Source of the DNA: Prevotellaceae bacterium
GTDB taxonomy: Bacteria; Bacteroidota; Bacteroidia; Bacteroidales; UBA932
Length of the DNA: 6,872 bases
Assembly: GCA_031259805.1 (NCBI GenBank)
Contig: JAIRKX010000123.1
Location: forward strand, 1 to 6,872
Direction of reading: 5' to 3'
The position numbers and the translations under genes are program-made. Under the pieces are notes generated by a model, which made no database searches, was not told the origin of the DNA, and was given only the letters and a program-made list of their open reading frames with translations. Shown here piece after piece: positions 1 through 5,600 of this stretch. How positions within the stretch are numbered: position 1 is the stretch's first letter; the number at the start of each line of letters is the position of its first letter.

Positions 1-426
1 GAAGCCACGCGCGAGGCGTTCTCCGACGACGGCTGGCTGCACACCGGCGACATCGGCGTGATGGATCGCAACGGCTATCTCTACATTCGCGGGCGCTGTA
101 AAAATATGATACTGGGAGCTTCGGGGCAAAATATTTACCCCGAAGAAATCGAAGACTACATCAACAACAAGCCCTACGTCGTCGAATCGCTGGTACTCGA
201 ACAGGACGGTAAACTGGTCGCGCTGATTTTCCCCGACTATGCCACCGCCGAAACCGACGGCATTCGCGACCATGATTTGCTCCGCCTGATAGAAGAAATA
301 CGGCTGAAGGTCAACGAAGAACTGCCGGCTTATGCGCAACTGGCGCGTGTCGAAATCCGCCCCGAAGAATTTGAGAAAACACCGAAAAAGAGCATCAAAC
401 GATTCCTCTACCAGCGACCGAAATGA
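1..426 (+). CDS. AMP-binding acyl-CoA synthetase (long-chain-fatty-acid-CoA ligase-like), C-terminal part
   Basis: Only the last 141 residues are in the window; the frame is open from base 1 and ends with TGA at 424-426. The family activates a carboxylic acid, usually a fatty acid, with ATP to an acyl-adenylate and then transfers it to CoA, at the cytoplasmic face of the membrane. Visible motifs are the adenylate-forming core DGWLHTGDIG (visible residues 11-20, with the TGD aspartate), the hinge segment GRCKNMILGASGQNIYPEEIE, and a C-terminal TPKKSIKRFLY in which one lysine should be the conserved catalytic A10 lysine. The small C-terminal subdomain is therefore complete. The substrate cannot be told because the acyl-binding part lies upstream. 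Long-chain fatty acid ligase is the best family guess; another AMP-forming ligase remains possible. The stop is 13 nt before the next gene, suggesting cotranscription. Confidence 0.9.
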   Translation, partial: EATREAFSDDGWLHTGDIGVMDRNGYLYIRGRCKNMILGASGQNIYPEEIEDYINNKPYVVESLVLEQDGKLVALIFPDYATAETDGIRDHDLLRLIEEIRLKVNEELPAYAQLARVEIRPEEFEKTPKKSIKRFLYQRPK

Positions 427-439
427 AAAGAATGAAAGG

Positions 440-904
440 ATGAACGAATCAACCACTCAATCACTCAACTACTCAACCGACGCTAAACAGTTGCAGTTCG
501 ACAAGCGTTACCTGAAAATGGCGTGTGTGTGGGCTGAAAACTCCTATTGCCGGCGGCGGAAGGTAGGCGCGCTCATCGTCAAAGGGCGCATGATTATTTC
601 CGACGGTTACAACGGTACGCCTGCCGGCTTTGAAAACCAGTGCGAGGACGACGTCGGGCAGACGAAACCCTACGTCTTGCACGCCGAGGCCAACGCTATT
701 ACGAAGGTCGCCAAATCCAACAACAGCAGCGAAGGCGCCACACTCTATGTAACCTCCGCACCCTGCCTCGAATGCGCCAAACTGATTATTCAGGCCGGTA
801 TCCGCCGCGTCGTCTATTGCAGCGAATACCACCATGCCGACGGGCTGGCGCTGCTCCAACGCGCCGGCATCGCGCTACTATACATTGAAACCGATGACAT
901 GTAA
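440..904 (+). CDS. dCMP deaminase (deoxycytidylate deaminase family)
   Basis: The protein has 154 residues and belongs to the zinc-dependent cytidine/deoxycytidylate deaminase superfamily. It probably converts dCMP to dUMP, feeding thymidylate synthesis in the cytoplasm. Zinc-site residues are visible: HAEAN with H81 as ligand and E83 as the proton-shuttle glutamate, and PCLEC with C109 and C112 as the other ligands. WAENSYCRRRKVGALIVK (31-48) and SDGYNGTPAGFEN (54-66) are typical of dCMP deaminases, the latter lying in the nucleotide-binding region. The same frame is open upstream to 332 inside the preceding gene. The ATG at 440 is chosen because it lies after that gene's stop, and two other nearby ATGs (423, 432) run straight into a TGA. 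AAAGGA abuts this start too closely to be a normal Shine-Dalgarno. The first 17 or so residues are low-complexity and lie partly on a short tandem repeat. The next gene begins 4 nt after the stop. Confidence 0.93.
   Translation: MNESTTQSLNYSTDAKQLQFDKRYLKMACVWAENSYCRRRKVGALIVKGRMIISDGYNGTPAGFENQCEDDVGQTKPYVLHAEANAITKVAKSNNSSEGATLYVTSAPCLECAKLIIQAGIRRVVYCSEYHHADGLALLQRAGIALLYIETDDM
454..477 (+). repeat. Three 8-bp tandem units near the 5' end of the dCMP deaminase gene
   Basis: The bases read CACTCAAT, CACTCAAC, TACTCAAC: three consecutive 8-bp units with one or two differences between them. They lie five codons after the ATG at 440 and encode the polar segment TQSLNYST. The period is not a multiple of three, so gain or loss of one unit would shift the frame of the deaminase. 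Three imperfect copies is few, so this may be no more than low-complexity sequence. Confidence 0.6.
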
Positions 905-908
905 TACT

Positions 909-2516
909 ATGAATACCTCTCAAACTCCGCGGCGGCAGTCGCTTTTGCAATGGATTTTACTTATCCTGTTTTTATTGATCGGCATCTATATTGGCCAGCG
1001 CACGACGACGCGGCAGTATACACTTTCGCTCGATGCCGCCAACGAATTAAGCAAACTGGAATTAGTCATCCAGCAAGTGCAGGACAACTACCTCGACACC
1101 GTCCACGTGTCCGCCCTGATCGAAGGCGCGCTTCCGCTTATCATGGCAGAGTTAGACCCACATTCCCTGTATATTTCCGCCGAAGACATGTCGCGCGCTA
1201 ACGAGTCGATTGAAGGCAATTTTGATGGCATCGGCGTTACGTTTAATATGTCGAACGACACGGTGGTGGTGATGAGCGTCATCGCCGGCGGCCCATCCGA
1301 ACGTGCAGGCATCCGTCCCGGCGACCGCATCATAACGGTCGGCGATTCGCTGATTGCCGGACGGCAACTGGAACAGAACGCCGTCGTCAAAATGCTGCGA
1401 GGACAGCGAGGCACGAAAGTTCGCTTAGGCATTGCCCGTAGCGGCGAGGAAAACCTGCTGCCGGTAACGATCGTACGTGGTAAAATCCCCGTCAAGAGCG
1501 TCGACGCAGCCTATATGATTAACCGGGAGACCGGCTATGTCCGCCTCTCGAAGTTCTCGAAAACAACGTACCATGAATTTCTGGATGCGATGTCGGCCAT
1601 GCGGACAACGGGCATGAAGAACCTCATACTCGACCTGCGCGGCAACGTCGGCGGCCTGCTCGAACAATCGTTCGAAATCGCCAATGAATTTCTTGAAAAG
1701 GACAACATGATTGTGTACACCGAAGGCCGCGTACGCCCGCGTCGCGACTACAAAGCCACCGGTGAAGGCCGTTATCGCGACATCCGCCTCGCCGTCCTGA
1801 TTGACGAGAACAGCGCGTCGGCCAGTGAAATCGTCGCGGGCGCTATTCAGGACAACGATCGTGGGCTGATTGTCGGACGCCGCTCGTTCGGCAAAGGATT
1901 GGTGCAAGAACCGATTTTCTTCAGCGACAACTCCGGCCTGCGCCTCTCCGTCGCCCGCTACTACACGCCCACCGGACGCTCGATCCAGAAACCCTACACG
2001 AACAACAGCCTGCAAGCCTACGAAAACGAAGTACACGACCGCTATCGCAGTGGCGAAATGAGCACCTCGGACAGCGCTAAAATGAGCGGCGAACGATTTT
2101 ATACTCCGCAAGGAAAAGTCGTCTATGGCGGCGGCGGCATCATGCCCGACATCTTTGTACCGATCGACACGACCGGCTTCAATGCCTATTTCCTCTCCGT
2201 CAATCGCAAAAACCTGATATACCGCTTTGCCCTGCAATTCACCGACCAACACCGCGCCGCACTCAACGCGATACATAACCCCGACGAATTGAACGACTAC
2301 TTTACCGGCTATCGTTTCGATGTACTGTTCCGCCGCTATGCCGCCGGACTGGGAGTTGTCGCTACCGATACCGAATGGAAAGAATGCCGCCACCTCATCG
2401 ACACCCATTTGCGCGCCTACATCGGCCGCAATACTCCGCTCGAAGATAAAGCCTACTATATGACCATCGCAAAAATTGACAACACACTATCCAAAGCGAT
2501 AGAAGAACTTCATTGA
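909..2516 (+). CDS. S41-family C-terminal processing peptidase (CtpA/Prc-like), membrane-anchored
   Basis: The protein has 535 residues. A cytoplasmic N-terminus (PRRQ) is followed by one hydrophobic span at about 11-29, so the bulk should face the periplasm. A PDZ domain starts near residue 107 (FDGIGVTF, then GGPSERAGIRPGDRII), and the S41 protease core follows (DLRGNVGG, then ENSASASEI). By spacing with CtpA/Prc enzymes, the catalytic serine is the middle serine of SASAS (S304). The general-base lysine is K329 in RSFGKGLVQ, 25 residues later, and the supporting glutamine is Q333, so the Ser-Lys-Gln set is complete. A C-terminal extension of about 150 residues contains a GGGGIMPDIFVP segment common in Bacteroidota members. 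These enzymes cut proteins from C-terminal tails or in the envelope; the substrate here is unknown. The frame is open upstream to 834, but the ATG at 909 is preferred: it follows the deaminase stop by 4 nt and puts the anchor at the N-terminus. Confidence 0.94.
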   Translation: MNTSQTPRRQSLLQWILLILFLLIGIYIGQRTTTRQYTLSLDAANELSKLELVIQQVQDNYLDTVHVSALIEGALPLIMAELDPHSLYISAEDMSRANESIEGNFDGIGVTFNMSNDTVVVMSVIAGGPSERAGIRPGDRIITVGDSLIAGRQLEQNAVVKMLRGQRGTKVRLGIARSGEENLLPVTIVRGKIPVKSVDAAYMINRETGYVRLSKFSKTTYHEFLDAMSAMRTTGMKNLILDLRGNVGGLLEQSFEIANEFLEKDNMIVYTEGRVRPRRDYKATGEGRYRDIRLAVLIDENSASASEIVAGAIQDNDRGLIVGRRSFGKGLVQEPIFFSDNSGLRLSVARYYTPTGRSIQKPYTNNSLQAYENEVHDRYRSGEMSTSDSAKMSGERFYTPQGKVVYGGGGIMPDIFVPIDTTGFNAYFLSVNRKNLIYRFALQFTDQHRAALNAIHNPDELNDYFTGYRFDVLFRRYAAGLGVVATDTEWKECRHLIDTHLRAYIGRNTPLEDKAYYMTIAKIDNTLSKAIEELH

Positions 2517-2551
2517 CTGTTCAACAAAACCAACAACGAAACAGTTGAACC

Positions 2552-3571
2552 ATGCAAAAAACAGACATCGCTTCATTAGGCAAATTTAATTTAATAGCAC
2601 ATTTGACCGCTACCGTAGAATGCACGCAGCCGTCGACCGTCAGAGGTACCGGCGACGATGCGGCGGTGCTGCATTACGGGCAGGCCGAAACGCTGGTATC
2701 GACCGAATTATTGCTCGAAGGCATTCATTTCAATTTGACGTATACCCCCCTGAAACATCTGGGATATAAAGCGGTGGTGGCTGGCATCAGCAATATTTAC
2801 GCTATGAACGCCACCCCGCGGCAAATCCTGCTGTCGGTAGGCGTGTCGAAGCGTTTCTTTGTCGAAGACATAGATGAACTGTACGACGGCGTCAAAACCG
2901 CCTGTGCGCAATATGGCCTCGACCTCGTCGGCGGCGATACCACCCCGTCGATGACCGGTATGACCATCGGCATCACCGCTATCGGCGAAGCGCCGAAAGA
3001 GAAAATAGTCTACCGTTCGGGTGGAAAAAAAACAGATTTGTTGTGCCTGACAGGCAATCTCGGCGCGGCTTACATGGGTTTACAACTGCTGGAGCGCGAA
3101 ACACGGGTGTTCGACGGCCAATCCGACAAGCAACCACAACTGCAAGGATTTGAATATATCCTCGAACGCTACCTGAAACCCGAAGCGCGGAAAGATATCA
3201 TCGACACGATGGCCGCCATTAACCTGACGCCGACGGCTATGATTGACGTCAGCGACGGATTGGCATCGGATGTACTGCATCTATGCCGGCAGTCGCAGTG
3301 CGGTGTACGCATCTACCTCGAACGCTTGCCGATTGCGTCGGAAACATTTCGTATGGCCGACGAAATACATATTGATGCGGTTACCGCTGCCCTCAACGGC
3401 GGCGACGACTACGAACTGCTTTTTACCGCGCCCCTGTCTTGCTATGACACGCTTCGCAAAGAACTGCAAAACGTCGATATTATCGGCCATCTGTGCGACG
3501 CCTCCGAAGGCGCTTTCCTCATTACGCCGGACAATCAAACCGTCGAACTGCGTGCGCAAGGATGGAAATAA
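2552..3571 (+). CDS. thiL: Thiamine-monophosphate kinase
   Basis: The protein has 339 residues, normal for Bacteroidota ThiL. It uses ATP to phosphorylate thiamine monophosphate to thiamine pyrophosphate, the last step of cofactor synthesis, in the cytoplasm. Family signatures are GTGDDAAV (32-39), a divergent TELLLEGIHF (51-60), LKHLGYKA (67-74), VGGDTTPS (126-133), MIDVSDGLASD (230-240) and LNGGDDYELLF near the C-terminus, in the order expected for the PurM/ThiL/SelD fold. Two acidic positions in metal-binding motifs differ from the usual family pattern: the aspartate in the S-T-D-x-L-x-E-G-x-H-F motif is E52, and the aspartate in the S-D-I motif is N81 (SNIYAMN). The frame is intact and codon use matches the neighbours, so the gene does not look decayed. 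It starts 35 nt after the peptidase stop with no clear Shine-Dalgarno and is probably the last gene of the unit. No TPP riboswitch is visible in front of it. Confidence 0.93.
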   Translation: MQKTDIASLGKFNLIAHLTATVECTQPSTVRGTGDDAAVLHYGQAETLVSTELLLEGIHFNLTYTPLKHLGYKAVVAGISNIYAMNATPRQILLSVGVSKRFFVEDIDELYDGVKTACAQYGLDLVGGDTTPSMTGMTIGITAIGEAPKEKIVYRSGGKKTDLLCLTGNLGAAYMGLQLLERETRVFDGQSDKQPQLQGFEYILERYLKPEARKDIIDTMAAINLTPTAMIDVSDGLASDVLHLCRQSQCGVRIYLERLPIASETFRMADEIHIDAVTAALNGGDDYELLFTAPLSCYDTLRKELQNVDIIGHLCDASEGAFLITPDNQTVELRAQGWK

Positions 3572-3706
3572 ATCAGAAATTAAAATCACCCTTCGGGCAA
3601 AAGGAGAAAAGTGTTAAAAAACGCCTAATATTTATACCTTCAAGTGTAGAAAAGCAATAAGTATATTAAACCATTCGAATATGTCTGCTTCGCATCTCTC
3701 GATCGC

Positions 3707-3726
3707 CGAAGCGACTTCGTTTTTTT
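3707..3726 (+). terminator. Putative intrinsic terminator downstream of thiL
   Basis: A 5-bp stem CGAAG/CTTCG (3707-3711 with 3715-3719) closes a CGA triloop and is followed at once by seven T (3720-3726). It is the only hairpin plus T-run between thiL and the IS remnants, about 136 nt after the thiL stop. The stem is short, so strength is uncertain. The upstream GCTTCG (3687-3692) and the downstream GTCGCT (3735-3740) can each pair with parts of the same stem, giving competing folds. Confidence 0.55.
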
Positions 3727-3767
3727 GATATTTAGTCGCTCCTTATAAATATGATAAAGTACTGATT

Positions 3768-3788
3768 ATTGATAAAATATTGATAAAA
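3768..3788 (+). repeat. Two 10-bp direct repeats (ATTGATAAAA) at 11-bp period
   Basis: ATTGATAAAA occurs at 3768-3777 and again at 3779-3788, and a further GATAAA lies at 3753-3758. The pair sits just upstream of the TTTG element of the promoter-like site at 3792-3823. A spacing of about one helical turn could suit a DNA-binding protein, but the sequence is AT-rich and chance is a reasonable alternative. Confidence 0.4.
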
Positions 3789-3791
3789 AAG

Positions 3792-3823
3792 TTTGGGGGA
3801 ATATGCAAGATTTTATATCTTTA
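3792..3823 (+). promoter_or_regulatory. Near-consensus Bacteroidota promoter in front of the IS5-type remnant
   Basis: TTTG (3792-3795), a 20-nt spacer and TATCTTTA (3816-3823) match the TTTG/TAnnTTTG consensus except for the last base. The predicted start, near 3830, is about 26 nt before the ATG of the truncated transposase at 3856. This is probably the original transposase promoter. If active, it would transcribe toward the oppositely oriented IS110 and IS3 pieces. Confidence 0.5.
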
Positions 3824-3855
3824 CATTCTAAAGCCTTGCAAAAAAAAGTACAAAA

Positions 3856-4053
3856 ATGACAGGCACATTACCCGACAAAAATCAAAGAGAACTGTTCCGC
3901 CCGCTGTTGGTGGGCTGCCTGCTTTTGAACCATTTAGAAAATTTTGGAGACGAGACGTTACCTAAGCGTTGGGTAAGAGATCCCTATATGCAATACTTTT
4001 GTGAGATGCGTTGTATTGAGCATGCGTTTCCCTCTTGCTTCGAGCGAGTTTAG
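3856..4053 (+). pseudogene. IS5/IS4-type transposase (DUF772 N-terminal domain) remnant
   Basis: The 65-codon frame begins with an ATG about 26 nt after a plausible promoter. Residues 31-59 (GDETLPKRWVRDPYMQYFC, then EHAFP) match the start of DUF772 transposases, where a GDE.L...W..NPY.QYFCG pattern leads into FP.DPS. The catalytic DDE domain is absent. After P59 (4032) the frame enters unrelated sequence and stops at 4051-4053. The segment RPLLVGCLLL (15-24) appears to join two stretches, RPLLV and a later MVGCLLL, that in full-length relatives are separated by some tens of residues, so an internal deletion is likely. The IS family is assigned from memory of these motifs. Confidence 0.7.
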
Positions 4054-4345
4054 TCCTCATCGCATTTAATATCAATATCTTATTTTTCCCTTTCGCCACC
4101 TTTCTAACATAATAATCACGTAATTCCCCGTTCACTCTGGTGGCCACGACCAAAGCAACTATGTGCAAAAGTGTTTTAGTGCTTTTATCTGCCTTGTGTG
4201 AGACTCTGCAACGAGAACGTATCGAGCTGCCGGAATCGTACCAGAACGGCGCCACCCCTGCATGACAACAGAACTTGCTGGCATTGTCAAAATCGCGGAA
4301 GGTATTCGTCTCCACAATCATCTTCACAGTTGTCCGCTCACCTCC
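4041..4345 (-). pseudogene. IS110-family transposase, C-terminal fragment (Transposase_20 region)
   Basis: Reading the minus strand from about 4345, the frame gives GGERTTVKMIVETNTF, then DNASKFCCHAGVAPF, YDSGSS, and KADKSTKTLLHIVALVVATRVNGELRDYYVRK, then NAMRTKL. This is the C-terminal domain of IS110/IS116/IS902 transposases, whose usual pattern is a G.GE.TA.....E......F.....A....GVAP..S.S structure followed by K.....LR..L. The N-terminal RuvC-like DEDD domain is missing, and so is the extreme C-terminus after about 4046. The open frame continues to a stop at 3962-3964, but that tail is antisense to the IS5-type piece and has no family resemblance. A GTG at 4327 could start the frame but is unlikely to be real. 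Confidence 0.75.
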
Positions 4346-4643
4346 AGCAATCTCCCTAATGCACCATACGCCAATGTCTTATTCGTCAACGGTAGTTTCA
4401 AGTGCCGGTTCTTCTGTTCCAAGGCTTTTAATTGATCTGTTTCTTTTCTCATTTTTACATATATTACTTCGTTTAATATTCCCTGATACCCATAACGCCG
4501 AACCCGGTTCTGTACCATATTACCTTCTTTTATCCCATACTTCTGGCTAACTTCGTGTACGCTTAATCCAGTTCTTATTTCTTCTACTACTTTTTGCTAA
4601 AGCAAATACTGTACCGATAGTTCTTCTTTGTACATCTTGGCAT
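4346..4643 (-). pseudogene. IS3-family OrfA (helix-turn-helix) remnant, frameshifted and with an internal stop
   Basis: On the minus strand the main frame reads MYKEELSVQYLL, stop, then QKVVEEIRTGLSVHEVSQKY, a helix-turn-helix with NMVQNRVRRYG, and a leucine-heptad-like tail KMRKETDQLKALEQKNRHLK ending near LAYGALGRLLEVSG. That order is typical of IS3-family OrfA. The in-frame TAG lies at 4597-4599. The best-placed ATG (4643, 7 nt after an AGGAGG) is 8 nt upstream of MYKEE and out of frame, which a single lost base would explain (MPKMYKEEL restored). Beyond about 4345 the sequence changes into IS110; the OrfA frame ends at a stop in 4324-4326. OrfB, the integrase part, is absent. Confidence 0.7.
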
Positions 4644-4650
4644 CTTTTAT

Positions 4651-4656
4651 CCTCCT
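4651..4656 (-). promoter_or_regulatory. Shine-Dalgarno AGGAGG of the dead IS3 OrfA
   Basis: The minus strand reads AGGAGG seven nucleotides before the ATG at 4643. It is the only well-placed consensus ribosome binding site in the window. It supports the view that translation originally began at 4643 and that the gene was later frameshifted. Confidence 0.6.
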
Positions 4657-4713
4657 TTTAGTGTCAACATAGGTCAGGATATGAGACCGTCGAATAAATC
4701 CGGTTCATTCTTT

Positions 4714-4745
4714 TTTGATTATTCCAACAGAAAAAATTATCTTTG
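4714..4745 (+). promoter_or_regulatory. Consensus Bacteroidota promoter for the methyltransferase gene
   Basis: TTTG (4714-4717), a 20-nt spacer and TATCTTTG (4738-4745) fit the -33/-7 consensus TTTG/TAnnTTTG exactly. The transcript should start near 4752, leaving a leader of about 22 nt before the ATG at 4775. The site lies outside the recognisable IS3 sequence, so it looks native rather than supplied by the element. Confidence 0.72.
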
Positions 4746-4774
4746 CACCTAAATCTTAATATGCTTTATTTGCG

Positions 4775-5530
4775 ATGGCTTTACAAGAACAATTTGAATC
4801 CCAAGGAAACTGGCTTTTCCGGTATCGTGGCATCTTGCCGATTATTATTTTGGCGGTGGGCATTGTAGTGCTCATTTATTCTAAAACAGACCCGTCTAAT
4901 TTTTTCTACAACAAAACAGCGCAGGAAATCGCATGGTACAATGGGGCGTGTATCCTGATTTGCCTGATAGGGCTGGCTATCCGTGTGTACACAGTCGGCC
5001 ATACGCCGGCCAACACGTCGGGGCGCAATACGACGGAGCAAGTGGCGGATAGCATCAATCAAACCGGTATTTATTCGATCGTCCGTCATCCGCTGTATGT
5101 AGGGAATTTTGTGATGTGGCTAGGTATTGCACTAGCCCTGTATAATTTCTGGTTTGTATTGGTCTTTGCACTGATTTACTGGATTTATTACGAGCGCATC
5201 ATGTTTGCCGAAGAACAATTTTTACGACGTAAGTTTGGCGAAGCCTATACCGCTTGGGCAGCCAAGACACCGGCTTTTATCCCGAATTTTAAACTGATTA
5301 CAAAGTCACAGGAGCCGTTTAGCTGGAAGAAAGCGCTGAAGCAGGAAAAGAACGGGCTGGTGGCGTTGTTCTTCGTCTTTTCGCTGTTCGACGTCATCGG
5401 ACAGGTGGTGCGGGAAGGCCACGACTATAATTATATTTTGTACGGTATTTGCGCAATTACTCTGATTATGTACTGCATTCTGCGGTATCTGAAGAGGAAA
5501 ACCTATGTGCTGAACGAAGTAGGACGATAG
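4775..5530 (+). CDS. Isoprenylcysteine carboxyl methyltransferase-type membrane methyltransferase
   Basis: The protein has 251 residues and several hydrophobic spans: about 19-36, 53-74, one or two within 107-139, 191-210 and 219-237. The family core is GIYSIVRHPLYVGNFVMWLG (98-117, with R104-H105-P106), then EEQFLRRKFGEAY (146-158) and TPAFIP (165-170). In ICMT/PEMT-type enzymes the RHP motif and the paired glutamates (E146, E147) bind S-adenosylmethionine at the membrane face. Bacteroidota have no prenylated-protein pathway of the eukaryotic kind. Related bacterial proteins are annotated as lipid A 1-phosphate methyltransferases (the LmtA type of Leptospira) or phospholipid methyltransferases, so a lipid substrate is likely but unproven here. 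About 80 residues follow the core and carry two further predicted spans. The gene has its own consensus promoter and lies next to the MoxR cluster, 70 nt upstream. Confidence 0.82.
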   Translation: MALQEQFESQGNWLFRYRGILPIIILAVGIVVLIYSKTDPSNFFYNKTAQEIAWYNGACILICLIGLAIRVYTVGHTPANTSGRNTTEQVADSINQTGIYSIVRHPLYVGNFVMWLGIALALYNFWFVLVFALIYWIYYERIMFAEEQFLRRKFGEAYTAWAAKTPAFIPNFKLITKSQEPFSWKKALKQEKNGLVALFFVFSLFDVIGQVVREGHDYNYILYGICAITLIMYCILRYLKRKTYVLNEVGR

Positions 5531-5600
5531 TCTCCACTTAAACTATTTTTTAATTTTAGAGTCTTAAATAACATAATTCAAATCAATAAAAATATTTTGT

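Larger units (their letters stand above)
3792..4683. mobile_element. IS graveyard: fused remnants of three different insertion sequences
   Basis: This entry covers most of the 1.2-kb stretch without an intact gene. From left to right it holds a promoter and the N-terminal end of an IS5/IS4-type transposase on +, then the C-terminal part of an IS110-type transposase on -, then the N-terminal part of an IS3-type OrfA on - with its ribosome binding site. The pieces abut within about 15 nt or even overlap in reading frames, and none has its partner half nearby. Right of the OrfA start, about 35 nt (to near 4683) resemble an IS leader, but no terminal inverted repeats or target duplications could be identified, so the outer limits are approximate. 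The 220 nt on the left (3572-3791) hold only the putative terminator and the short AT-rich repeats. Confidence 0.75.

Noticed and set aside
473..859. A 128-codon minus-strand frame opposite the dCMP deaminase
   Set aside because: It is a shadow of the real gene; it has no recognisable motif, and the + strand carries an intact zinc site.
1425..2408. A 327-codon open frame on the minus strand opposite the S41 peptidase gene
   Set aside because: It is the mirror of a strongly codon-biased, GC-rich gene. The + strand frame has a complete S41 domain with all catalytic residues, and the antisense product resembles no known family.
2517..2551. Inverted repeat GTTCAAC/GTTGAAC between the peptidase and thiL
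   Set aside because: There are only 7 bp with an 18-nt loop and no T-run, inside an apparent operon. An alternative ACTGTT/AACAGT pairing is equally good, so no function can be supported.
3589..3597. CCCTTCGGG hairpin shortly after the thiL stop
   Set aside because: It has a three-base stem and no following T-run; too weak to call a terminator.
3962..4040. C-terminal tail of the IS110 frame as real protein
   Set aside because: This part is antisense to the IS5-type remnant and has no IS110 resemblance; the frame is merely open.
3572..4774. CRISPR array, tRNA or other RNA gene in the long gap
   Set aside because: No regularly spaced repeats or cloverleaf-like arms were seen; the transposase remnants account for most of the region.
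5531..5600. Possible promoter or terminator between the methyltransferase and moxR
   Set aside because: The gap is very AT-rich. TAATTTTA and TATTTTG only partly match the -7 element and no spaced TTTG exists; no stable hairpin was seen.
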